Origin: Brugia malayi
Taxonomy: Eukaryota > Nematoda > Chromadorea > Rhabditida > Onchocercidae
Length of the DNA stretch: 64,000 nt
Direction of reading: 5' to 3'
Assembly (NCBI RefSeq): GCF_000002995.4
Contig: NW_025062284.1
Coordinates: 496,001 to 560,000, forward strand
Both the position numbers and the translations under genes were made by a program. Below, piece after piece: positions 37,061 to 47,972 of the stretch. The notes under the pieces are model-generated. The model was not told where the DNA came from, made no database searches, and saw nothing but the letters and a program-made list of their open reading frames with translations. Position 1 is the stretch's first letter, and each line of letters opens with the position of its first letter.

Positions 37061-37527
37061 CTCTCATTCTCTACTTCTACTTAAAATATCACACTGAATA
37101 CTCTTTCGTCTCTTACTCTCTTATCTGAACAGGTTCAAGCCCAACTTGCTAAAAATGACAAAAAATATTTGAAAATTGGAATTTTGTTATCATCTTGGCT
37201 GGTCCTTGTTGAGTCCCCTCTTATTCTCTCCCCTCACGTCTTTTTCACGTTGTCTTCTACTTTTCTTAAGTAATACTACCAGATCCTACGTGTATTTTTT
37301 TTTTCACAAATTATTATATTGTTGAAATTTGAAATGCAAAACATGCTTCTTTCTTTAAGGAATACTAAATGTATTTTTTTAAAAATGATATTTTCTCTAA
37401 GCAGTACTAAATGCTACGTTTCTCTTGACGTTGAATGAATTTTTACGTGCGTGTCTTTTTATTTAATAGCGATTCTGTTAATTATATAAAAGATTTATTA
37501 TCTATATGAGTGCACTTTGATATTTTT

Positions 37528-37529
37528 AG
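37528..37529 (+). promoter_or_regulatory. Likely SL trans-splice acceptor of EndoG
   Basis: TATTTTTAG ends four bases before the EndoG ATG (GAGA, then ATG). No coding sequence precedes it. Confidence 0.6.
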
Positions 37530-37533
37530 GAGA

Positions 37534-39640
37534 ATGCGATATATTATTAACCGATCTGGCACTGTATCATTATTAACTGCTTCTTTCTTTGCTGGTTGTT
37601 TAACTGACAAATATATACTGAAACGAGCTAATGCTGCCACTGCTCAGGTACATTTATATTTTGGATTTTTAAGTTTAATTAAAATGTAACTGTTTGTAAA
37701 GAAATTTGGATTGGATTGTTTGATTTTTAATTTCTTTCAAGTTCTTAATTCAACTTTTTATTCGTGTAATTTACTGTAATTTGAATCGTTTGAAATACCA
37801 TAGGCGTTGGAAATTGGTAATATTTTGAAAGATAACAATGTCACTGATAAATTAGTAAAATAATGTACCCTTGTTTTCTACTTGTTTTGCTAGGTTTGTT
37901 TAAAATGTTAATTGAAGCTAACGTTACTAGTGATTTCTTCATTTTTTTTTTTTCTAGTATTTTCCAGCATTAAAATAGCTTTTTTAGTTGCCGGCAACTG
38001 CAGTGCAGCCTCACATTTTAACCGGACCCACCTCAACCTTGGATATTGATCATGTAAAAGAGCAACCATCTCGTGCATCCCAAATAATGCGATATGGATA
38101 TCCCGGTTTTGATAACTTACGTACTTTCGAAGATTATGTTTTATCGTACGACCGTCGAAATAGGTTATTTACATTTGATCTACCAATCCGTGTTTCAAAG
38201 TCACTTCAATCACTTTAACGCTTCTGAATAAACATTTAGGTATCGATTTAATTCACTAATACAGTAAATAGGTCTAAAATCCATCTATTGTATTAATTAC
38301 AGCTACTGTTTAATGTTAGACGTGTTGAATATTGTAGGCATCATTTCGAATATTATTCATATTTTGGAATTTTTATTTAATTTTTCCTTCATATTGTCTA
38401 ATTTTTGTAGAATTGCTCATTGGGTTGTTGAACATCTAAGTTCAGATAGGCTAGTGTATAATTCATCTGTCGACCGTTCGAAATGTCAATTTCGCGAGGA
38501 CCCATCCATTCATCCTTATTTCAAATCAACAAATGATGACTATAAGGCATATTTTTGCATTCCAGGCTAGCTTCTTAACTACTTCATTCATTATAGAAAA
38601 GTCAAGAGGATAAGCAACCGATCAATTTAAGTGAAATGACCATCTTTATATTTTCATGAAAACGAAAATGTTTTCTTTTTGTTTTTGTTTTTTTTTTTCT
38701 TTTCAGTCACGAATTTCATAAGATTTGGTAATTGCAGGGTAGTGGATATGATCGTGGTCATTTAGCTGCAGCTGGCAATCATCGGCGATCACAAACTGCA
38801 ATCGATCAAACTTTCTTGTTGAGTAATATGGCACCTCAAGTTGGAAAAGGATTTAATAGGGACAAATGGAATGAATTGGAAAAACACGTCAGGTATTGCA
38901 GTTTAACCACTTGTTTTGTCTATTTATATTTATTAAAAGAAAATCCACTTTATGCTCATTTCACATATCAAAGTGTCTTCATGTTCAGTAAAGTATAGCG
39001 ATTATTAACTCGTCAATCTTAATAATGTCATTCATCTTGTTAGTGCTCTTTTATATTTCATAATTCGAAAGTGTTAAATTTAAAGATTTCAAATTTTAGG
39101 AAGCTTGCAAGGAAGAACAAAAATGTATACGTTTGTACGGGTCCATTATTTTTGCCGAAATTAGAACAAGATGGCTCTTTGTACATCAAGTATAAAATTG
39201 TTGGTCGAAATAATATTGCTGTGCCGACACATTTCTTTAAAGTATTGTAATTTAAAGCTCGTTATTTTGCTAAAAAATTGTTATCTAACATTTGTCATAA
39301 TTAAATTAAACATGCTTTAGGTTGTACTCGTGGAACTTATGAATGGCAAATTCGAACTAGAAGCATATATTTTGCCAAATTCAGTAAGTTATTTGCGAAT
39401 AAGTTGTCTAATTAATGAACTTTTGTTGAATCATTTTTATAAGCCTTGAGTCATTTTTATAATTATTTCGTTGAATCATTTTTATAATTATTTCAGGTAA
39501 TACCTGATGATATACCTTTGACTTCTTTTATGGTACCGTTGGATAGTATTGAGCGTTCTGCTGGATTTCTAATTTTTGATAAATTACCAAAGAATGCTTT
39601 AAATAAGATTAATGGAAAATCAGGCAATATGTTATGGTAA
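37534..39640 (+). CDS. cps-6: Mitochondrial endonuclease G (CPS-6/EndoG), 309 aa
   Basis: Seven exons: 37534-37647, 37988-38163, 38411-38546, 38738-38892, 39100-39241, 39321-39383, 39497-39640 (930 nt with stop). EndoG is a Mg-dependent ββα-metal (DNA/RNA non-specific) nuclease of the mitochondrial intermembrane space. In C. elegans CPS-6 takes part in apoptotic DNA breakdown and paternal mitochondrial elimination. Residues 1-38 form a basic and hydrophobic mitochondrial leader. SRASQIMRYGYPGFDN begins the conserved part, and AHWVVEHL follows. The catalytic DRGH is 147-150 (His150) in GYDRGHLAAAGNH. The metal-site Asn is N172 in LLSNMAPQ, followed by FNRDKWNELE. PTHFFKV and ERSAG mark the C-terminal core. 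Length matches the 308-residue C. elegans protein. Intron 3 (38547-38737) begins with GC, not GT. AATAAA follows at 39809. Start chosen as the first ATG after the SL-type acceptor. Confidence 0.97.
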
Positions 39641-39808
39641 AAATTGTTACTGTATTATAATTGTATGATCATGTTTTTTAATTAGTTGGTGATTATTTGA
39701 CACGAACTTATTGGTATCTCGAAGTGCTAAATGTTAGACTTATTTATTGTTGTTTATCAAGTAGGAACAAATAGGACAACAGTTGTTGTATGTAGCTTAT
39801 GTGATGAT

Positions 39809-39821
39809 AATAAAGAATAAA
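39809..39821 (+). terminator. Poly(A) signals of EndoG
   Basis: Two AATAAA hexamers (39809-39814 and 39816-39821) about 170 bases after the stop codon. Confidence 0.6.
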
Positions 39822-40593
39822 GTGATTTTAGATCAATAGGCATGAAGGACTAAAGTAATTTCTGAAATATTAATTAAGTCATTAATACTTCGAATTTTCT
39901 CAAGTGATTCATGGTTATAATATTTTCAACTGCTTCGAATAATTTTCATTTAATTAAAATTTTCATAATTTTTTGGTGGATTTTGTTTTTTATCATTTTT
40001 AATAGCCTTTTAAGCTTTCATAACTTAGATCATAATGATATATTTACAATAAAACATCAAACACTTTTTAATTTTGCTATTACTGGAGCTGACATGTTAT
40101 CGAATAAACAAAAATTAACTTGTCAACAGATAACGGCATAATTTTTTTTTTTAAAAAAACAACTTTGCAACTTAATTAATGACTTTATTATTAATTATAT
40201 CACTTTATACACTAAATAAATATTTCCTCATAAATACATTTTACTTTTTACTAGGTACTCGAATTAAAGAAATATTGATTGATTATTGAGATTAAGATTT
40301 ATTGGTCAATAGATTTTAAATACGGAGGAATAATTTGTTCTCGCTGTTCAAATTTTATGCTAAATTATTATAAATGTATGGAAGAGCAAATGAGGTTCGT
40401 GCAATTTCATGTATTCATTATTCATTTCAAATTGAAATAATATTTCGTTTTAAAAAAATTTTTTTTTTTTAATTTATTTCAATGTATGTTTTAATTTATT
40501 TATAATTTTCAAAATATTCTGATATACTTTATTGTTGAACAAATGGAATATAGTAATATCACAAATAATATTCATTTTTATTTTTATTTATAT
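39822..40593. other. Convergent intergenic region, no gene seen
   Basis: Lies between the 3' ends of EndoG (plus) and the claudin-like gene at 40594-42231 (minus). AT-rich. A plus ORF at 39911-40141 is hydrophobic and Phe-rich, with no gene signals. Confidence 0.6.
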
Positions 40594-42231
40594 TTACCAA
40601 AGAAAACACCATGCTAAGGTAACATTAAGTATACCAACAATAAGTGATAAAAAAGAAAAAACAAAAGCAATACATGATAAATAATAGCTATAGCCAAGGC
40701 CAATAATAATCATTGATGGATGTAAGCCACTGTGACCTTCAGTTTGTGAGAAAGTCTCAAGTAAAACTAAATGAAAATTTTTTTGATGAAAAAAATTTAT
40801 CAACTTCAAAAACTTTTAAATATGCTTAAATTTTAATCAATTCATATGATTGATTGATTGATTGGTTGATGTGTATTTAGTTATCAGATTAAACTTCCCC
40901 AATCAATTCTTTTTAAATTCAAATATGCTTAAATGAAATTATTAAATATGCTTAAATGAAATTATTAAATATGCTTAAATGAAATTATTAAATATGCTTA
41001 AATTTTAATCAATTCATATGATTGATTGGTTGATTAATGTGTATTAATTTTTTTTTTTATCTTTTTTTAAATTTTTTTCAATTAATTTTTTTAAATTTAA
41101 ATATGCTTAAATTTGTGTGGTGTGTTTGTTTGTTTGTTTGTTTGTTTGTTTGTTTTAAAGATAAATGAAAATTACTTGAAATTTCAGCATAACGTTCTGC
41201 ATAAGTAATAACACCATAAAATAATAATATAAATATAGTTGAAGCAAAAATACTAAATGGTGCTGCCATATGTTCATAATGTTCACAGCAAAATTCTCGT
41301 GGTAAAAATAAATATAAAATAGCAATTAATTCGATAATCAATGATGATATTAATGTATAAACTACTGTTACATCCCATGCTGCACGATTCTAAAGTTTAT
41401 TTTAAACAAAAACTCTAAATTCTAAAGTTTATTTTAAACAAAAAAAAAAAACAATTGAAGTAATTAAATAAAATTATTTGCAAATTTAAAAGGTTGAACA
41501 TTTATCAACGATGCAATAATATATATAGTTTAAAATAATTTAATTTTATAGCATTTCAAAAACTTCCCTAAAATTTTTTTAAACAATTTAATTTTGCAAC
41601 ATTTTAAAAACTTTCCTAAAACTTTTTTAAACAATTTAATTTTGCAACATTTTAAAAACTTTCCTAAAACTTTTTAACAATATCTTGAAAAAATTGAAAA
41701 AAAAAACAAAAGAACGAAATAAATATATTTATTTATCAATTTAAGAAAATAGATATAATCAATATTAAATAGTTTAATTAATAATTTTATTAATTAATTT
41801 TTACAAAAAGTAATTAAACTAACATCAAAAATGTAATTGCAAAAATCATTATCTGGCCTCTTCTCTTTGCCAATTTTGCCATCGTCTTTTTGTAAATTTC
41901 CAAAGCACTGATAACGAAATAGGCCAATAGAAGCTGGTATAGCTGGGCCTTTATTTAATGCTTCAGGCCTTTTTTCAAATGTTCGCCAAGCTGTGAAATA
42001 TTGTGCTAACTTTTTGTTTTTGTGTGTTCTTTTTTTTTTTTTGATTAGATTTAATAAAAAATTTTGTTTTGTATTATTTTTATTTAAATACTAATCAGTT
42101 TAAATTTTAGTTTTAAATTTTAATAAAATTTAAATTTTACCAGGAGTAAGTAAAGAAATGAGAGTAAAAATCATTGTCAACGAGATACAAATACCAAATG
42201 CAATACGACCAACACTTGATTCCTTCATCAT
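40594..42231 (-). CDS. Claudin-like (nematode Clc-like) four-TM protein, 214 aa
   Basis: Minus exons 42231-42141, 41990-41824, 41389-41176 and 40766-40594 (91, 167, 214, 173 nt; phases 1, 0, 1) give 214 residues. TM1 is about 9-28, ending LLTPAW. The loop signature is W32, IGLFRYQC at 52-59 and C81 in FCNYIF, equivalent to the W-GLW-C-C of claudins. TM2 is about 94-112, TM3 about 126-147, TM4 about 178-200 (YSYYLSCIAFVFSFLSLIVG). The second extracellular loop (ERYAEISILLETFSQTEGHS) is longer than in the 14354-18801 gene. Two adjacent ATGs (42231, 42228) could start translation. A perfect tandem of GTAAGTAA lies just upstream in the 5' region, and the 5' leader may itself be spliced. Transcription converges on EndoG. 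Confidence 0.88.
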
Positions 42232-42241
42232 ATCGAAATTA

Positions 42242-42263
42242 CTTACTTACTTACTTACTTACT
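42242..42263 (-). repeat. (GTAA)n run upstream of the 40594-42231 start
   Basis: Five to six GTAAGTAA steps in the transcribed orientation, about 10 bases before the ATG. Each overlaps a consensus 5' splice site. Confidence 0.7.
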
Positions 42264-42343
42264 TTCAGCATATAACTTTTTTATCACAGTTATAAAATGA
42301 CATAAAGTAATTGAATTTTATTCTTTTATATCTTTTCATTTTC

Positions 42344-42378
<35 letters not shown>

Positions 42379-42699
42379 CCTTCCTCTCTCTTTATCTTTT
42401 TTTCAATTTTTGAAATAACTAATAGCAATTGTAATAGCATTTAATTTTAATTTAAATAATAAAATTTGCATTAAAAATATTTGATGTATCTTATTTGCTG
42501 AAAGTAAGTAAGTAAAAAGTAAATAAGTAAGTAAGAAGTAATTTTTTTTTTTAAACTGCGACTTATCATTCAATGATAAAACTACATTTGCTTAATTATC
42601 ATTAAAGTATTACTAATGAATTTATCTTGCTTAAACAAAGATATGAAAAAAAAAAAAAAAATGAGATCTAAAAATTTTCCAATGTTACAGATATAATCT

Positions 42700-43460
42700 G
42701 AATTTGGATTTGACATCGAAAGAAATGTTTTTTGATTGATAAGAGAATGATAAGAGGATGATAAGAGATGATCAGCAGTGAGATAATACTAGATTTATTA
42801 GCATAATTATTGCTTTTGACTATATTTGCTCGCCACAAAAATTATTGAGAATTTTTCAAATTAGATGAAGTGATGTTTTTGATTGATAAGAGAATGATAA
42901 AAGAATGATAAGAGGTTGATAAGAGATGATAAAAGGTCATCATTAATGAGATATTACTGAATTTATTGCATTTGACTATATTTGCTCGCCACAGAAATTA
43001 GTGAGAATTTTTCAAATTAGATCAAGTGATGTTTTTGATTGATAAGAGAATGATAAGGGGATGATAAGAGATGATAAAAGGTGAACATTGATGAGATATC
43101 CACTGAATTTATTGCATTTGACTATATTTGCCAAAAATTAGTGAGAATTTTTCAACTTAGATCAAGTGATGTTTTTGATTGATAAGAGAATGATAAGAGG
43201 ATGATAAGAGATGATAAAAGGTCATCATTAATGAGATATCCACTGAATTTATTGCTTTTGACTATATTTGCTCGCCACAGAAATTAATGAGAATTTTTCA
43301 ACTTAGATCAAGTGATGTTTTTGATTGATAAGAGAATGATAAAAGGATGATAAGAGATGATAAAAAGTGGTCATTAATGAGATATCCACTGAATTTATTG
43401 CTTTTGACTATATTTGCCAAAAATTAGTGAGAATTTTTCAAATTAGATCATAAATAATAT
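42700..43460. repeat. About 150-bp repeat upstream of the 40594-42231 gene
   Basis: Five copies with gtttttgattgataagagaa, gatgataagagatgataaaa, and gacatatttgctcgccacag-like segments (actatatttgctcgccacag). Contains many GATAAG motifs (GATA-factor type) in tandem. Confidence 0.9.
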
Positions 43461-43605
43461 TATTTCTACAAATATAAATCAATCAATGACAGCAGTTAAA
43501 GGTCAAAAAAAATATGCAAAATAAAATAAATCAAAATGAATTTATGAATGTTAAATGAAAATGAAAAAAAAAAAATCATTGAAATGTAATAAAAAAAATT
43601 TTTTT

Positions 43606-43917
43606 TAAATCATTATTATTATTATCATTATTATTATTATTATCATTATTATTATTAATATTATTATTATTATTATTGTTATTATTATTATCATTGTTAT
43701 TATTATTATTAACTTCCATCGATATTATTAGCTTCTACTTTTAGTGATTATTAATCGTTATTATTATTGTTATTATTATTAACTATTATTATTATTATTA
43801 CTAATATTATTATTGTTGTTATTAACCGTTATTATTATTATTATTATTGTTGTCGTTAGCCGTTATTATTGTTATTGTTGCTATTAACCGTTATTATTAT
43901 TATTGTTTTTATTAGCC

Positions 43918-43953
<36 letters not shown>

Positions 43954-44055
43954 GTTATTATTATTATTATTATTGTTATTGTTATTGTCATAAGCCGTTA
44001 TTATTATTATTATTGTTGTTATTAACTGTTATTATTATTATTGTTGTTGTTGATA
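43606..44055. repeat. Long imperfect (ATT)n/(GTT)n trinucleotide array
   Basis: About 450 bases of ATT repeats with interspersed GTT and several ttaaccgttattatt or agccgttattatt interruptions. Any ORF here (poly-Tyr, poly-Leu) is an artefact. Confidence 0.95.
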
Positions 44056-44253
44056 AGAGCAGTAATGAATTCTTTTTATTTGACCGACAATTTTTGTTTT
44101 TTTTTTTTTTTTATATTATCTAATGTATTTACTTCAAGGATAACTTTTTGTATGCTAAAAAAAGTTGATAACATAATATATGCTTTGATCAGGTGATAAA
44201 TTTTATTTACACTCAGATAAATTTTAAAATTTCGAGCTATTTCTTTTTTCTGA

Positions 44254-45414
44254 CTATGGCATTTTTCTTGAATTAACTGCACTGATAGTTTCCTGTAAAA
44301 ATTATAAAATTTGATTTTTTTTTTTTTAAACTTGAATGTAATAAATTAAATTATTTCTCGCCTAAAATTTCAAAATTTTAGAACTATTACAGAATTGAGC
44401 GAAAAAAATATATTTAATTAAAATGCTCATTGGAAAATTTTAATTAAACCTATCAGATAGGATTAGATAATTTATTCTGGCGGCAAGATTAAAAAGCACT
44501 TACAGTTTTCGGAATTGCAAGATATTCTGTAATTTGACCGGAAATGTATTTTCATAATATTCATTAGTAAAACTTTTTATATGAAAAAAATTTTTTTTTT
44601 AAAAAAATAAAATATTTAGTAATTTAATTAATCTACAAGAAATTATTTATCATATTGATAAATTAATTATTTAAATTTCTTTATTTTGACATTTCATTGT
44701 CGCTTCTCGAATTCCGTTTTTAAAATTATTTCTGCCATACGAATGTTTAATTAATTATGCTAATTAAGCTAATTGCTAATTATGCTTGTTTGCATATCTG
44801 AAATGTGCTTACCTTCCTGTTCTTTAGCTTCCATTTCCATTTTACCTTTTTTCATTCGTTGTTTTCGATTTGAAATGAAAAGAAGAATTCGAAAAATGAT
44901 GACAGATGTCACCAGGACACCAATTATAATAATGCAAGCAATTATGGGGACAATAAGAAATTCGTCAACTTGTTGAGTGTCATCTTCATCATATAATTTG
45001 ACTACAATTTCATCCAATCTTTAAAAAAAAAAAAAACAATTTGTAATGTAAAATTTAAATTTTAAATATTTGTAGAAAAAAATAGTAAAATTTAAATTTT
45101 ATTATCAAGGTTTTTTTTTTTTGGAAAAACAAAAAAATACTAAAAGGGAATATTGGATTATTGCATTTTGAATATTTTTTCAACAGTAATAAATTTTTTT
45201 CAAAATTCATTAAAGTGTAGTTTTTAAAAAAAAATTTCAATTTAAATTTTATAAAATTGTTATATTCAAATAAATTTTTTTTCATTAACAAATTTTATTT
45301 TCTTAATAAATCACAGTAATGTAAAATTATTTGCATTAATTAATTATTTGTTTGAAATTTAATTAACGAACAAAAAAAACAATAATGTTTAACTAACTTA
45401 TCATTTGTTTTCAT
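44254..45414 (-). CDS. Small single-pass membrane protein with a 23-nt microexon, 94 aa
   Basis: Minus exons 45414-45398, 45018-44813, 44526-44504 and 44292-44254 (17, 206, 23, 39 nt) stay in frame and give 94 residues. An acidic N-terminal part (LDEIVVKLYDEDDTQQVDEF) is followed by one TM segment at about 27-50 (IVPIIACIIIIGVLVTSVII). A strongly basic juxtamembrane stretch (NRKQRMKKGKMEMEAKEQE) comes next, and the tail contains EYLAIPKTETISAVNSRKMP. The polarity suggests type I or III topology with a cytoplasmic tail. The microexon encodes EYLAIPKT and has a TTACAG acceptor and a GTAAGTG donor. Skipping it shifts the frame. The start is the first ATG after a TTTTGCAG acceptor at 45452-45453, probably a trans-splice site. 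I do not recognise the family; a KCNE-like accessory subunit is possible in size and topology only. Confidence 0.55.
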
Positions 45415-45889
45415 TGCTTTTATTAATTTTTGAATGAGAATTACTTTTGTTCTGCAAAATTGTGCAATTAGCAAAAACCAGAACTTAATATATTTTTATA
45501 AAATTATCCATTTCAAAATTTTAATTTTAACTTTGAAAAATTAATTTGTAATATTTTGTATTTCAAAATAAAATACTATTCAGAGATTTTTAATTGCTTA
45601 ATAGTACTTCAAAAAAATGTTAAATGTTTTTTTTTTAATGCAACTATTCCAATTTGATAGATTCTTTTATCCTTTTTGTTTTTTTTTTTTTTTTTTTTTA
45701 AAAAATTTAAATTAAATTTAATTAATTGATTAATACATGAAATGTGAATGATGAAAGACAACCATACAAAGTGATAAGAATTTTTTTGAAATAAATAGTT
45801 AATATTTTAGGCAAATTTTTTTAATCAAAGAAATGAAAAAATGAAAAATTTTGCATGATTTGGAGAAGAAAATTTTTTTTGTTGTTGTT

Positions 45890-46490
45890 TTATTTATATG
45901 TTGTTGTTGTTGTTGTTGTTTATTTTTCATATGTTGTTGTTGTTTATTTATCATATGTTCTTTTTGTTGTTGTTGTTTACTTATCATATGTTCTTTTTGT
46001 TGTTGTTGTTTATTTATCATATGTTCTTTTTGTTGTTGTTGTTTACTTATCATATGTTCTTTTTGTTGTTGTTGTTTATTTATCATATGTTCTTTTTGTT
46101 GTTGTTGTTTATTTATCATATGTTCTTTTTGTTGTTGTTGTTTACTTATCATATGTTCTTTTTGTTGTTGTTGTTTATTTATCATATGTTCTTTTTGTTG
46201 TTGTTGTTTATTTATCATATGTTCTTTTTGTTGTTGTTGTTTATTTATCATATGTTCTTTTTGTTGTTGCTGTTTATTTATCATATGTTCTTTTTGTTGT
46301 TGTTGTTTATTTATCATATGTTCTTTTTGTTGTTGTTGTTTCTTATCATATGTTCCTTTTGTTGTTGTTGTTTATTTATCATATGTTCTTTTTGTTGTTG
46401 TTGTTTATTTATCATACGTTCTTTTTGTTGTTGTTGTTTATTTATCATATGTTCTTTTTGTTGTTGTTTATTTATCATATGTTGTTGTTT
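45890..46490. repeat. 33-bp minisatellite, about 17 copies
   Basis: The unit starts ttctttttgttgttgttgtt and closes tatttatcatatg. Thirty-three is divisible by three, so all frames on both strands stay open for long stretches. The minus strand would read MINKQQQQKEH repeats (45799-46317). No splice context links this to a gene. Confidence 0.95.
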
Positions 46491-46639
46491 TATTTATTTT
46501 ATCATCCTTAAAAATCACAGTTCACTTCATTTTAATTGAATATTGCTTATCTTTTTTAAATTTTCTTCTTGATCAATTTCTTTCTCTTCGTTGCATTCAG
46601 CATTGACTTAAAAAAAAAGCTTTACTTTATTCCCATCAA

Positions 46640-47150
46640 ATTATTTGTTGTCTGATAAAGTGATAACGGCCAAGTTCATCAAATTGTTTATTGCCTGATA
46701 AAGTGATAATATCCAAGTTAACCAAATTGTTTATTGTCTGATAAAGTGATAACATTCAAGTTAACGTATCACTTTTAATCATTTATATTTATAAAATTCA
46801 TCAACTAATCATCTTTTTCGTCCGATAAAGTGATAACGGCTAAATTGACCAAACTTTTTATTGTCTGATAAAGTAATAAGAGCTAAGTTAACATATCACT
46901 TTCAATCATTTGTGTTTATAAAATTCATCAACTACTCATCTTTTTTGTCTGATAAGATGATAACGGCTAAGTTATCTAACCTGCCTGTTGCCTAATAAAG
47001 TGATAACAGCTAAGTTAACCAAATTGTTTGTCGCCTGATGAAGTGATAACATCTAAGTTAACTAAATTATTTGTCGCCTAATAAAGTGATAACAACTAGC
47101 CAACCAAATTGTTTATTGTCTGATAAAGTGATAAGAGCTAAGTTAACATA
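46640..47150. repeat. About 45-bp repeat with TGATAAAGTGATAAC
   Basis: About ten degenerate copies of gtctgataaagtgataacgg + ctaagttaaccaaattgttt, with two longer units that add tatcacttttaatcattta. Intergenic. Confidence 0.85.
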
Positions 47151-47972
47151 ATCACTTTTAATCATTTATATTTATTAAAATTCATCAACTACCCCATCTT
47201 CTTTTGTGTAATAAATGCTCGAACATTATTTTAGTCACAAATAATTGTTGTTGCATTTTCTTTTATTTTAAATTTTGCAATCAAATTTTGATTGAAGAGC
47301 AGAAATTATCTTTTGCAAGAAATACCTCACAGGTACGAATATTAAAATTAATATAATTGTATAAGAAAGTATGATGCTGTCAAATACTGTCAAATGTATG
47401 GTTACTTCTAGAAAATGTCACCAAATTACTAATTATGAATTTCATTAGCAAATCATATGAGTTAATCATTAAGTAATATCTTCTTTTTTTTTATACTGAT
47501 TATAATCCTAGGATTAAAATTTCTTACTTTCAATGATAACAAATTAATTACTTTAATTTCAATCGAATATTTTAGTGCTTCAAATTTATTTTCAAATTTT
47601 GCCAAATAATTTTTTTTTGTTTTTTTTAGTGATAAAAAAAATTTTTTTATTTTTATTCATTTGTTTGATTTAAAAAATTCAAGAATTGTTTATCAACAAT
47701 TCAACACAAATATATAAAAAATGGATGTAAATAATATTTTGCATTTTTATAATTTTTCATAAAAAATGAAATTTTGTTTTTTTTTTTTTTTTTTTTTTTT
47801 CAAATTTGACAATAAAAAATTTTAAAATCATTGAATTGAAAAAAGTATTTGTAATAAGCAATAAAAAATAGCAAAAAATAAATTAAAATTGCAAAAAATA
47901 AGAGAGAGAGAGAGAGGGATAGAGAGTGAAAGAGGGAGGGACAGAGAAGGAGAGAGAGAGAGAGAGAGAGAA
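47151..47972. other. Intergenic, no gene seen
   Basis: AT-rich. A minus ATG near 47260 (MQQQLFVTKIMFEHLLHKRR) was tested as a first exon for the 44254-45414 gene but its phase does not fit. (AG)n runs lie at 47900-47971, immediately downstream of the claudin-like gene's stop codon. Confidence 0.6.

Noticed and set aside
36557..37128. Overlapping 98-151 codon ORFs upstream of EndoG
   Set aside because: They follow a 115-bp pyrimidine-rich tandem repeat and consist of Leu/Ser/Tyr/Phe low complexity. No start or splice context.
43869..44123. Poly-Tyr/Leu ORF
   Set aside because: Produced by the (ATT)n array.
45799..46317. 172-codon MINKQQQQKEH repeat ORF resembling a polyQ protein
   Set aside because: A 33-bp minisatellite with other frames equally open on both strands, no splice sites joining it to neighbours, and array copies continuing beyond the ORF.
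47151..47270. MQQQLFVTKIMFEHLLHKRR as first exon of the 44254-45414 gene
   Set aside because: The donor phase would put a stop in the next exon. An SL-type acceptor immediately before the later ATG explains the gene better.
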